Source: Diphasiastrum complanatum (lineage: Eukaryota; Streptophyta; Lycopodiopsida; Lycopodiales; Lycopodiaceae). From it: a stretch of DNA of 56,245 bases. The stretch's first letter is position 1, and each line of letters begins with the position of its first letter. Below, one piece after another: positions 36,701 through 45,954 of the stretch. The stretch spans positions 40,226,970-40,283,214 of the forward strand of contig CM055096.1 in the NCBI GenBank assembly GCA_029204225.1. Reading direction: 5' to 3'. A program made the translations under genes and the position numbers. The notes under the pieces are model-generated. The model was not told the DNA's origin and did not search any database. It saw only the letters and a program-made list of their open reading frames with translations.

Positions 36701-36800
36701 ATGTGCCATCATCAAGTTGCTTGGCTAATTTTTTTACTAAATCTTTACCTAAAGATTCATTTGTCAATCTTAGATCTTTAATTGGAGTTATTGATAAAAG
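33715..36800 (+). pseudogene. Copia pol of element G, frameshifted
   Basis: Pieces in order: protease (WWIDSGASSHMTY near 33790), integrase start and core (34151-34666, LWHKRLGHHNYKAME, HSDVHS and RSDNGGEY, then a frame change near 34610 to PQQNGVSERRNR), integrase C-terminal region with another frame change near 34885, RT N-terminal half (35031-35487, ended by a TAA), RT C-terminal half with YGLKQAPRPWY and YVDDI (from about 35651), and RNase H (SDSDFVGD near 36350, SSTESEY, a frame change near 36500, then YCDNQSAQSL near 36580). At least five frame changes and two stops make it inactive. The pol end reads directly into the truncated 3' LTR. Confidence 0.9.
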
Positions 36801-36814
36801 CATTGTGATTTCAT

Positions 36815-37300
36815 TTATGATGAGATTTGTACCTACCAAGCATGACTCTTGGATCTAGACTAGGGTTTTCACATTAGGGCAAGAAAGTGGAGTCTACTTC
36901 CTTATTACATGCTGGAGTTCACCTAACTTAGCAAAGGAAGTGTCTTTTACTATGTATTCTCATTCTCCATAGTGAGGAGATAGAAACTTTTTGGAGCCTC
37001 AAGGAGAAACTCGATTTTTCTCTCATTGTATGGTGGTTTCTTTTTATTCCAATGAACCCAGCTTTGTCACATTCTAAACACTTTCTACAGGCCGTACTAT
37101 AGCCTTATTTCCACACGTGTGGAGTTGGATTATAGTTATTGATCAATGCTTTGATTGTCTCTACTTGTTTTCTATCAAGCTGCTAAACTAGATCTTGTTT
37201 TCTAATGACTAGTATTTGATAGATTGTTTAACAAGCACACAATCAACCTTGTGGATCATTCAAAGATCCATTTATGGTCCTAAGTACTGTATTTTTAACA
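36815..37300 (+). repeat. 3' LTR of element G, lacking its first 190 bp
   Basis: Aligns with 31740-32236 from tatgatgagatttgtacc to tttttaaca. The U3 start and purine tract are gone: pol sequence reaches to within a few bases of the homologous point. It keeps the ggccgtactatagcc and ccacacgtgtgg module (about 37090-37122). Confidence 0.9.
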
Positions 37301-38254
37301 GCTTGTATGATCAAAAGGAAGGATGTCTTGATTGGAAAAGGAAAAAGGCAAGGGAAGTTGTTCATAGTAGATGCTTGTGTTGTTGCTAACCAAGTTAGAT
37401 GTGTTGCAAGAGAGCAAATACTTATTCAAGAGGTTTGGCATAAAAGGATGTGACACCTCACCTTCAAGTCATTGGAGGTAATGGCTAAAAAGAAGGTTGT
37501 GATAGGTCTTCCAAGTTCCTTAGGTGGCATCAATCATGTACGTGAATCTTGTGCTTTGTCTAAGTCACATAGGCTACCTTATACTAGATCTACATCTAGA
37601 TCTACAAAGCCTTTTCAACTTGTACATTCGCATATTCATGGAATTACTACAATAAGCAATAGTGGAGCTAAGATGTATGTAACTTTCATTGATGATTTTA
37701 GTATATTTTGTTGGATCTATCTACTAAACAGCAAAGATGAAGTGTATGATGTCTTTGTTAAGTCCAAGAATGCAAGGGAGAACCAATTTTTCACAAGGAT
37801 CAAGTGCTTAAGGAGTGACAATGGTGGTGAGTACATATCTAGCAAGTTCAAGGCCTTCTGTGATGAGCGTGGGATCAAGAGGGAGTATACAACACCAAGG
37901 ACCCCACAACAAAATGGAGTGGCTGAAAGGAAGAATAGGACTTTATGTGAAAGTGCTAAAGCCATGAGGTTAAGTGCTAATCTTGATAAACCATTTTGGG
38001 ATCAAGCTTTGTTGTGTGCCAATTTCTTGTGCAATAGGTGGCCGAGTGCTATTTTGGATGGAAGGATACCTTTTGAGATGCTATTCAAGAGGAGGCCGAG
38101 TGTCAATTTTCTAAGAACTTTGAGCTCAAATTATGTTCTTATTGTAATGAATGATCATACTCACTACATACATCAAAAACCTGTTAATTATGTTATTTTT
38201 ATGCATGTATTATTATTGATCCAGGATAGTCTCATCAAACTAAATTGTGAGGAG
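37301..38254 (+). pseudogene. Copia element H: integrase, catalytic Asp lost, no RT
   Basis: Resumes H after G with CMIKRKDVLIGKGKRQGKLF, then integrase. A TGA near 37450 replaces the Gly of RMGHL. The first catalytic Asp is His (VHSHIHGITT, where F has LHSDIHGVTT). The second Asp (RSDNGGEY) and the Glu (GVAERKNR) remain. The integrase runs to about VNFLRTL near 38125, then an unrelated tail to a stop at 38258. RT and RNase H are absent and a purine tract plus LTR follow, so H is an internally deleted, non-autonomous element. Confidence 0.88.
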
Positions 38255-38945
38255 TGTTGAAATTTCACAATTCTAGCTTGACCAATTTTGGTCACATGCA
38301 TTGTAATTGGCAAGATGGCCATGTAAATAGATGCCACATGTGCCAAATAGCATAGGATGCTTTTCCAAGACGTCATTCCTCATATTACATTGTGATATCA
38401 TCTTTGAAATGTGGCCAAAGTGTGCTTAGGCTAGAGAAATTTTAGGATCTAAAAATAGCATGTTTTCCATTATTTTTGGATCTTGAGATCTTGACCCCAA
38501 GTTAGGGTGGATCCAATGAGCTATTAGGTTGGATGTTAGGATTAGGGTATGCTAAGGTCAGAGATGCCCTAATATGCTCAGATCTGAGCTTGAAATGTAT
38601 ACATGTGTGATGGGATCTCCATCCAAATATGAAGAAAAATCGAGTTTTTCCACTTCTAGCAACATTGTCTTTGGATGGCAAGTTATAGCTATTGGATATG
38701 AGTGATTTTATGCATTAATTCCATGCTTTGGAAGGTACTGAAGTTGACTACAGGTCTGAGAAGCTTTTTGCACTTTACTTTTATGTATTTGATCAAATCT
38801 ATGTGGCCATTGTGGAGTTAAATGCCAAATTAGCTAGTTTTTGTAACTAGTCTTGATTCTAGCTCGTTTGGATCTAGATCTTTGATTTGTGCTCCATCAC
38901 TTTTAGGATTGATTGGGATTCATTTTGCTGTAAAATTATGTCACA
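38255..38945 (+). repeat. 3' LTR of element H
   Basis: Starts TGTTGAAATTTCAC after the purines gtgaggag and probably ends near ...tgtcaca at the CA microsatellite, a length of about 690 bp, like the G LTR. It has degenerate versions of the palindrome (cacatgtgcc near 38333, acatgtgtga near 38600). No 5' LTR partner is visible, so the right edge is an estimate. Confidence 0.6.
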
Positions 38946-38963
38946 CACACACACACACACACA
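38942..38963. repeat. (CA)n microsatellite
   Basis: Eleven CA units. A looser TG-rich tract follows at about 39028-39105. Both lie between the H LTR and the helicase remnant. Confidence 0.95.
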
Positions 38964-39179
38964 TTAGTGGGGTATGCCCACCGATGGCGGTCGGCCGAAG
39001 GTCAAAGGCAGCAGGGACAATGTTCGTATGTGTGTGTAGTTATGTATATAGGTATTCTTATGTGTGCATGTATGTGTGTGTGTATGCATGTACGTGTATA
39101 TGCATAAATCCATCTCAAAAAACAAAGTGTGTACATAAAATAACATAGCGACAAACTCATATTATAAATTTTAATACAT

Positions 39180-39266
39180 TGACAACAAATCAAGCATGGC
39201 ATACTTATGTACCATGGGAGCCTCATCCCAAATAATGAGCCGACATGCCATCAAGCTTACTTAACG
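39180..39266 (-). pseudogene. Helitron-type (PIF1-like) helicase remnant
   Basis: On the minus strand one frame reads SLMACRLIIWDEAPMVHKYA. LIIWDEAPM is the Walker B block typical of plant Helitron RepHel/PIF1-like helicases. Only about 29 codons are recognisable. It abuts the 3' end of a Penelope-like RT fragment. With so little sequence the call rests on a single motif. Confidence 0.5.
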
Positions 39267-39282
39267 GAGACTGTTTTGAGAT

Positions 39283-39714
39283 GTTGCACGTCAAGCTTGT
39301 ATAAAGTCATTCATTAAAGTGGTAAGACCTTGTCTAGCAAGTCTCTTTATAAATTGTGCCTCAAAGAAGAATAAATACCAATTACACCACGTTGGTGAAC
39401 ACGAAAAACCCATAGGTATACCATGCACTTTGTCTCCAAGGCTTGTTTCCTAATTTGACAATACAATTGTTGATTAGGAGATCATTCCATTGATAGAGTA
39501 AATTTATATCAAGACTGTGCCATTCGTGTGATTGCTTTTTATCCCATGACCATTTGAATACTTTGCAGGTGCGATTTCATTTATAATAAAGTAGATCATG
39601 TTTGAAAGCATATTTAATTTTTTTTTCATGACAGTTTTTAGTCCTTTTGGACCATCTAAATGTATATTCTTGTAACATTTTGAAATATCTGTAATCCGTA
39701 TATTGGTAATCAAG
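39283..39714 (-). pseudogene. Penelope-like reverse transcriptase, copy 1, downstream part
   Basis: Minus-strand frames encode RT motif A (DISKCYKNIHLDGPKGL, about 39690-39640), then INNCIVKLGNKPWRQ (about 39470-39425), and motif B GIPMGFSCSPTWCNWYLFFF with AQFIKRLARQG (about 39415-39330). The order and the IPMG(x)xCxP block fit Penelope-like RTs, whose usual form is GIPMGTNCAPLLADL. Stops and frame changes intervene. It is cut at 39714 by the 14.4-kb gypsy element; the upstream continuation is at 54102-54165. Motif C is lost at the left breakpoint. Confidence 0.65.
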
Positions 39715-39719
39715 GTGGT

Positions 39720-40820
39720 TGTTCACAGATTCACTGAATCTGTGGACACGTTTTTTTCTCTTTTTGTTGCTTATCTCTCTTGGATTACTTCTGTTGTTAT
39801 GGTTCTTTGTGATTACTCTTCTTATTAGAACGGTTACAGAGCAAAGCAATATTCAAGGATGCATTACGTATTTCCAGCCTGTCAGTGGGTAACTCAAATT
39901 TGATACTCAGCTACATGCATACACTAGCCATGCAACCATCTATAGCTCAAGCATATCAACGTTCAGCACAGAGAGCGATCTTGCTACTAACTACTGAATC
40001 AAAGAACAATCAAGAACTAGATTAGCTACTAAAACTAAAACAAGATTCAAGAAACAAGAAACAAGATTCCTAGCAGCATTTGACAATCTAAGAATCAAGA
40101 AACACACATTACTTGATGCCTAGATTATCCAAGAACATCAAGAACTAGAATGTCAAGACTATGCAAGATTTACACCACATTTCCAGCCTCTATAGTTTAC
40201 TTGAATGCTGATTTCTACAAGATTTCACAAGCAAGAACTGAAGCTAATTCACAACTAAGCAAGAACAAGAAACAAGAACCTAGTTAATTCACAAGCAAGG
40301 AATCAAGCATGCTCATAGAAATATCACTCAAGATCATTGCCATGAACAAGGAGCTTAGTGATCTTCAAGAACTCGTGGAGGATCCTCTTTATTAGCTCAA
40401 GAGAAGTTGAAAATACAATCAAAAGCTCCCTCACAAGAGAGGGGGGCCCTTAAATAAGCAAGAAGGTTGCCCATGTGGAGCCCATGTGGCAATTCCACTA
40501 AATTAGACATTACATGTGGAATTTGCCCTTCCACTAGAGAGTCACCATCAAAAGGTGGCTCACTCTTACTATTTTAAGGGGGGTCTACATTTATTACAAC
40601 TATTCAAGGAAATGTTACTAGCTCCTACATGGTCATTCCTTCTTTGGGATACACCATGTAGGCTCACATAGTTAATCACTATCTACCTAGCTAGTATTTC
40701 CTCGGCTCTCATGCTCGGCTCTTAGCTTCTTTTGCTCTCTTCCTTCTGAGACCTCCTCGGTCATGGGTGAGAGATAACTTTTGTCTTCAGCTTGGCTCGG
40801 CACTAGAGAATCGTCTAACA
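39720..40820 (-). repeat. 3' LTR of the 14.4-kb gypsy element
   Basis: 1,101 bp. It matches 52987-54096 throughout, with scattered transitions and a small length difference in an aagaaacaag repeat near 40045. In minus orientation it is preceded by AGGGGTGGATAA (about 40821-40832), a plausible polypurine tract. Confidence 0.95.
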
Positions 40821-40929
40821 TTATCCACCCCTAATCTGTTGCAGGACCCACTGCAACATCGGTGATGTCTTCCGCTTGGCACTTGAAAAAGCGTAGATTT
40901 TCGTTTGCTTTCGTAAAACCAAGTGCTTA

Positions 40930-43900
40930 TTATCCGCAAAATTTATTCGCCAAAATTGGAAGTCTCTCAATTGGCCGCTACATACCAGCCCTCTTGAGCA
41001 CTTCTTGTGAATCATGTTCGCCTCGTCGTCGTGCCGTCTGCTTTCGCTTGTTCATCTTTCGGCCCAAGGCTTCAAAAACTTGGAAGTGGAGCTTACTTCC
41101 AAAATTAAGAGGCCCCAGATATTCTCTTATTTTTTCTACGAAGCCCATTTCCTGCCAGTCTTCCACCATGGTCACATGGAGTGACGACATGAAGGTCGCT
41201 CTGTAGTATAGCCTGGCCATCATCTCATGGTCTTCTTCTAACTGGAGGGCTGTGTTTGGGTTGATCCTAATGGGATCCAAACCTCGATCCCATAAACACT
41301 CTTGTTGCATTAGAAAAACCATGGATCTGCGATACTCGGCACTTTCCTGCAGGCAGAGATCGGCACTTGACTTGTATTTGTGCCCGAAGTCTAGTAACTG
41401 TAGCCTCAGATCATCCGGGGAGGTTCTCTCTATAATTCCCAGAATGACTGGCCAGTTTACTAACTCCACTTGAGGCTTTTCCACCGGCCATGGGTTTCTG
41501 CGTTTGAGCGGCATGTAAACAGGATCTACTCACTTCCATGCTAGTGCCCTCAAATATTCCTGGAGTCGTCTGCTATCCTTCAGGACTTTGCTCCGCCATT
41601 CTAGCTACGGTTGTAGTGCAGCAATGATCTCGGCCTTGGTGGAGTATTGGCTTTGATCGATGTCTTCTTTGTCGCCCCTCATATTGGGAGGGTATTTTCT
41701 TTCAAATCTCTTTGATTCCCTTGTATCATCCAGTTTACTTCTAGGCCGGGTAGGGGAAGTTGTCCTACGCGGCTGGGACAGCCTTGCCAGATACTCATCA
41801 AGGGCCTTGGTGCCCGTGTCTTTCTCTTTTGCTCGCTCGTTTGTCAACGGCTCCTCTGCATCCGTGTTTGGCCTGGGCAAGAATCTTCTTGTCTCCGGTT
41901 GGTCAGCCAGGAAGTCATCATTGGCTCCAATGTCTGTGTTAGTTTTTGGAAGTTTGTGGATGGACTGATCTAGGGAGAGGGGTGCAGGAGTGAACGGTTT
42001 AGGAGGAGGCGGAGATAATAAGTTATACGCAGCACCGGGGGAGTGGAGTTGTTGGAGGAACTCATCCCGTCAGGCTTTGTAGGTGTCAACTGGACCTTTT
42101 GATGGGCCCATTATTTGACTAGGAGGTGATGAAGAAAGGGGGGATGGAAGAATTGGGTAAGTTGGAATGAATGTTTCAGAGAAATTAAATGCGGAGTAGG
42201 AGGAAGGGTTAAAGGTGGGAGAGGGTCGGGGAAAGCTCATGGAAACAACACCGGCTCTCTGGCCACCCGATCCTGAGCTACCGTCCGATGGGTGGGTTTG
42301 CCCATCCTGATTCTTTGCTCCATCATTCCCATCATCGTCTTGTGGCTTTGTTATGTGAGCACCTGCTTGGGCCTTGCACGCTGTGTCCCATAATTGGTTC
42401 ACCTTGTCCAAGACTTGTTGTAGGGCCTTCGTTGTTTCTTCCAGCTGCTTCTGGAACTCCAAGATGATCTTCTCTTGTTTGGCCACAATGTTTTCAAAAA
42501 AAAATTTATCGGCCTCTCACTCTTGGATCAGCCTTATGTATTTCTCCATCTGGATGGTCGAGGCCTGTGGGGCCTGGATTTGAATGTCCTCGAGCTTGAC
42601 TGGAGGAGCATTGACTATCATTGCACCCGACGATCCGTCTCATACTTGGTCGTTTTGGATCATCTGGTGCTTCAGTTGCTGTTGGACCTCTTCCATGGTG
42701 GATTTCTGTCCGGTCATCACGGATCTGCATTCTACTACCTCTTTTTCTTTTTTTTTGGCCATCCTTTGATATTGCGCAATCTCTTGGTCTTGATGGTGGA
42801 CCTTGCTCTCTAGAACTTGATGTTGGCTCACCAACCAATGCATGTGGAAGCTCGTTTCGGATAGGCCAATCATTGAGCATTCTTCAGTGAGCTTTTCAGG
42901 GTTAGAGAGGGTTGGGTACTGATCTGGGGTGTGGGATGGTGAGGGTAAACCAAAAAATAGACGTGGTGTTAGAACTAAATATGGAGGTGGAGGTGGTGGT
43001 GGAGGTGGAGGTGTCGAACTTCTTCCTGGCTGCTTTTCCTTTTCTGGTTCGTCATCGCTTATCTCCATCAGGTTCGCAGCATCAAAATATTGAGATGTGT
43101 CCAATATGTGGACTTGCTAGGCCTATGATTGTTGATCTTGTGACTGTTGGGCTGCTCTCGTGTCTTGGGGACTAGATATCCCCACTCCTCCCCCCACCCC
43201 CAAAACTTGTGCCAGTGGTGATGTTGGTGGCGTTGGCGTTGTAATCAGTGTGGGTGGGGTGGTGGCTTCATCTGGCTGACTTGGGACTTGAGGTACTGTC
43301 GTGTCAGGTGCCAGTGTGGATGTAGTTGCTCCATCACCCCCGTCGGTGACATGTGAGGGTGACGAGTGTTGTGTGATGCTGTGGACGAGCTGCCACCATC
43401 TGACTTGAAACCATGTGAAACCGATCCCACTGATGATGTGCTCCCAGCTTGAAGCTTCTCTTGTCTTTGTTGTTGCCGTGTACCTGGCAACTAAGCCTTG
43501 AGGTATCTGCATGTTGAGCTCTGGAGGTTGCAGCTGCTTGTGGATTCTGGGGTGGACTTCTTGGCTTGTGTACCAGAGGGAGGATACTGGTGTTGACTCA
43601 TTTGGCCTGGGACCCTGATGGTGAAGTTGTCCTTGCACGCTTGGGCTTCTTGTGTTCAATGGGAATATGCCATGCCTTGTCCGCAAGCTGCAGTTGTTGT
43701 TGGAGCTTTGGACCATTTTGTACTTGATGCAGAGTGATATTTGTCATCAGATATCCTAATATCGTGATTGGCTACTTGTGCCTAATGCACTCATGAAGAC
43801 AATTTGAAGCAAACTGTGCCCAATCATAGAGGTTCTAGGCATGCAGTCGTGAATCTGCCATCATGTGAAACAGGGACATGGGTACTCCAGCACTTTCATT

Positions 43901-44379
43901 CGAGACTTCTGTGTGCATCTTGTGAGATATGCACATGCTGCTTAAAGTTGTTTGTCGTTGATTGCTTCTAGCTTGTAGCCATCCTTGTTCTTCCACTTGT
44001 TCACAGAGGGATCAATATATTTGAAATATGTCGTTTGCTCTATCTTCTGGAGTGTCCGTGTGACAGTGTTTGGTCCTCGTGGGAAACCATAAGGCTGCAA
44101 GTCAGCTGCCGCAAAGGATACGTTATAGACATAATTCCTGATAGGGGGAACTATGATCTGACATGATCTTGTCATGGTATGATAATTGGCATATGCCATG
44201 TGTACCAGATAGGGGCTTTGATAACCTGTCAAGACAGGGATCTAAAATTTGATTTCCTTGAAGAAGGACTCCGCCTGCTGGTACCAGGTCTGTATCTCTA
44301 TAAGGTCAGGCTTGCATAGCTGGATGTCGAGCTTGCTTGCTTCGGGATCATCCGAACTTGAACTGGGGTTGGATGACAT
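40930..44379 (-). pseudogene. Extra frame downstream of integrase, 1,150 codons, unknown function
   Basis: From MSSNPSSSSDDPEASKLD (ATG at 44379) to a stop at 40930-40932, the whole 3,450 bp stays in one register. All visible open pieces share it, interrupted by about fifteen internal stops. Regions: a mixed N-terminus with RNYVYNVSFAAADLQPYGF (about 44120), a Gln/Thr/Pro-rich part, a ten-Pro run (about 43000), two predicted coiled coils (about 42830-42650 and 42500-42400, e.g. EFQKQLEETTKALQQVLDKV), a Ser/Pro-rich stretch, and a C-terminal globular-looking segment (41514-40990, e.g. LQLLDFGHKYKSSADLCLQE). No retroviral enzyme motif, signal peptide or clear membrane span. Some Tat/Athila elements carry an extra frame here, sometimes called env-like, but I see no envelope features. 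Confidence 0.7.
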
Positions 44380-44409
44380 GGTTGGAAAATGGAAGAAGGA
44401 GGGTTCTGG

Positions 44410-44700
44410 AGAAACTGTTTTGGTTGAGAGCTGAGAGAATGGGAAGGGTGTCAGTTGAGATGTGAAGGGTTGGGCTCTAGTTGAGATCTGATGGAGTGGC
44501 TTCAGTTGAGATGTGAAGGTTTGGGCTCCAGTTGAGATCTGATGGAGTGGCTTTGATTGAGATGTGAAGGGTTGGGCTCCGGTTGAGATGTGATGGAGTG
44601 GCTTCGGTTAAGATGTGAAGGGTTGAGCTCCGGTTGAGATGGGAAAGGAGGACTTCGGTCGAGTGTTGAAGGAGGGGGCTCCGGTTGAGATGGGAAGTGG
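44410..44700. repeat. Minisatellite array 1 of the gypsy element, about 28-60 bp units
   Basis: Repeats of ggctccggttgagatgtgaaggg and ggttgagatctgatggagtg alternate about eight times just upstream of the extra frame's ATG. The core CCGGTTGAGAT is shared with the arrays at 45330-45620 and 51990-52660. Confidence 0.85.
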
Positions 44701-45017
44701 CGGTGCAAAATGGGTCGGAAAGTGTGGGGGGGGGGAATGTATGAACAGGTTTGGAAAGGGAGATATGTGGAAGATGGTTGTGTGGGGTAGAGTGGTGTGG
44801 GTGATGAAGTAAAGGTGGGTGAACAGAGTGAGGTCGAGTTAAGAAGATGGCGAGTGGAATAGGAGGAAGTGGAGGTGTTTGACAATGGTTTTAATGTTAT
44901 GGATGTGTATCTTTCAGAGATGAAGCAGGTTGAAGGTGTATGGCTTGTGATTGTGATTGTAGGATGTTCAATAGTGTGACAAGAGCATGATAAGTGCTCG
45001 TGTGACACTATCCCTCA

Positions 45018-45269
45018 TCATGCAAAACTTGAGAGATAAGGTATTCTGCCGGCGACGTTTGTGTTGAAGGTTTTGGTGATGGCGCTCATAAGTGAGTGAT
45101 AACGATGGTGAGATGGTGTGAAGATGATGACGGATGGATTGAACAGTCGAGCGCCAGGACCAGTGTCAAGAGCAGAAAGATCGTCGTAGATCGTCGCCAG
45201 AAAACGCGTTAGCTTTGCACTTTGCTGAGGTGTGAATGGCTTCGGTGAGAGAGCATTTATTGCCGCCAT
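45018..45269 (-). CDS. Small uncharacterised frame between two minisatellite arrays
   Basis: An 83-codon open frame beginning MAAINALSPKPFTPQQSAKL, with LTRFLATIYDDLSALDTGPG, and ending at 45018. I recognise no domain. Its position between the integrase and the extra frame suggests a leader peptide, a remnant of another frame or chance. Base composition is more GC-rich than the AT-rich DNA elsewhere in the window, which mildly favours coding origin. Confidence 0.35.
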   Translation of the reverse strand: MAAINALSPKPFTPQQSAKLTRFLATIYDDLSALDTGPGARLFNPSVIIFTPSHHRYHSLMSAITKTFNTNVAGRIPYLSSFA

Positions 45270-45329
45270 CGTCTGGTTGCAAGGGAGATGGGACGTGCCA
45301 GTTCATAAAATTCAAATGTATGTCCTCCG

Positions 45330-45620
45330 ATCGAGATTCGAAATGACTGCTCCAGTTGAGATCTCATAGAACTGCTCTAGTCGAGATTCGAAGGAAGGCT
45401 TCGGTCGATATCTGAAGGAACTGCTTTGGTCGAAATTCGAAGGAAGGCTCTAGTCGAGATTTGAAGGAACTGCTTCGGTCGAGATTTGACAGAACCATTT
45501 TGGTCGAGATCTGAAGGAAGGCCCCAGTTGAGATCTGAAGGAATTGCTCCGGTTGAGATCTCACAGAACTGCTTCGGTCGAGATCTGACAGAGGCACTTC
45601 GGTTGAGATTTGAGAAAAAT
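45330..45620. repeat. Minisatellite array 2 of the gypsy element
   Basis: About ten units of roughly 27-30 bp of the type cttcggtcgagatctgaagga, with alternative cores (c/t)tcGGTYGAGATYTGA. Frames through it give Ser/Arg/Leu/Gln-rich repeats that are not convincing proteins. Confidence 0.9.
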
Positions 45621-45954
45621 CTCATGATGCATAAATGGATCTGTTTGATGCAAAATAGGATTGTAGCTCAGAGTAGTTCTTATAAAAGAGGTGTATCTCC
45701 AGGAATGTTGGTTACCCTGAGATACCAGTGAGACAAAGATGAGGTGGCCGAAGTGTGAGAATGATTTCCTAAGGTGTAGCCTATCAGTTGTCGATCTAAG
45801 TTGTATGAACAGAAGAAAATAAGAAAAAAAAATGGATAGAATATACATAAGTAATGATATGAAGTATAAACAAGGAATGAGGTGAACAATAGGCAAGATG
45901 TACAAGGAAAGGAATAAAATAATATTAAAAAGACTTTTTTTTTTTTAAGAGAAA
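45621..45954. other. Noncoding spacer between array 2 and integrase end
   Basis: AT-rich, with an A/T homopolymer near 45935. The small frames here show no domain. It separates the end of pol from the repeat arrays. Confidence 0.5.

Larger units (their letters stand above)
31547..37300 (+). mobile_element. Degenerate Ty1-copia element G inserted in element H
   Basis: A full 5' LTR (31547-32236), primer site, gag, pol and a 5'-truncated 3' LTR (about 36815-37300). H coding stops at 31536 and resumes at 37301, missing only about two codons, so G sits inside H. Ten bases, tgaggaggag, lie between H and the G LTR. They look like a polypurine tract and belong to neither flank. I could not find a normal 5-bp target duplication. 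Confidence 0.88.

Noticed and set aside
38882-39148. Plus- and minus-strand His/Thr- and Cys/Val/Tyr-rich frames
   Set aside because: They translate the CA and TG-rich low-complexity tracts.
40930-44379. Calling the extra frame an envelope gene
   Set aside because: No signal peptide, transmembrane helix or fusion-type region is visible; position alone is not enough.
44502-45008. 168-codon Ser/Pro/His-rich minus-strand frame
   Set aside because: Half of it is array 1 read through in a different register from the extra frame; the repeats create its open length.
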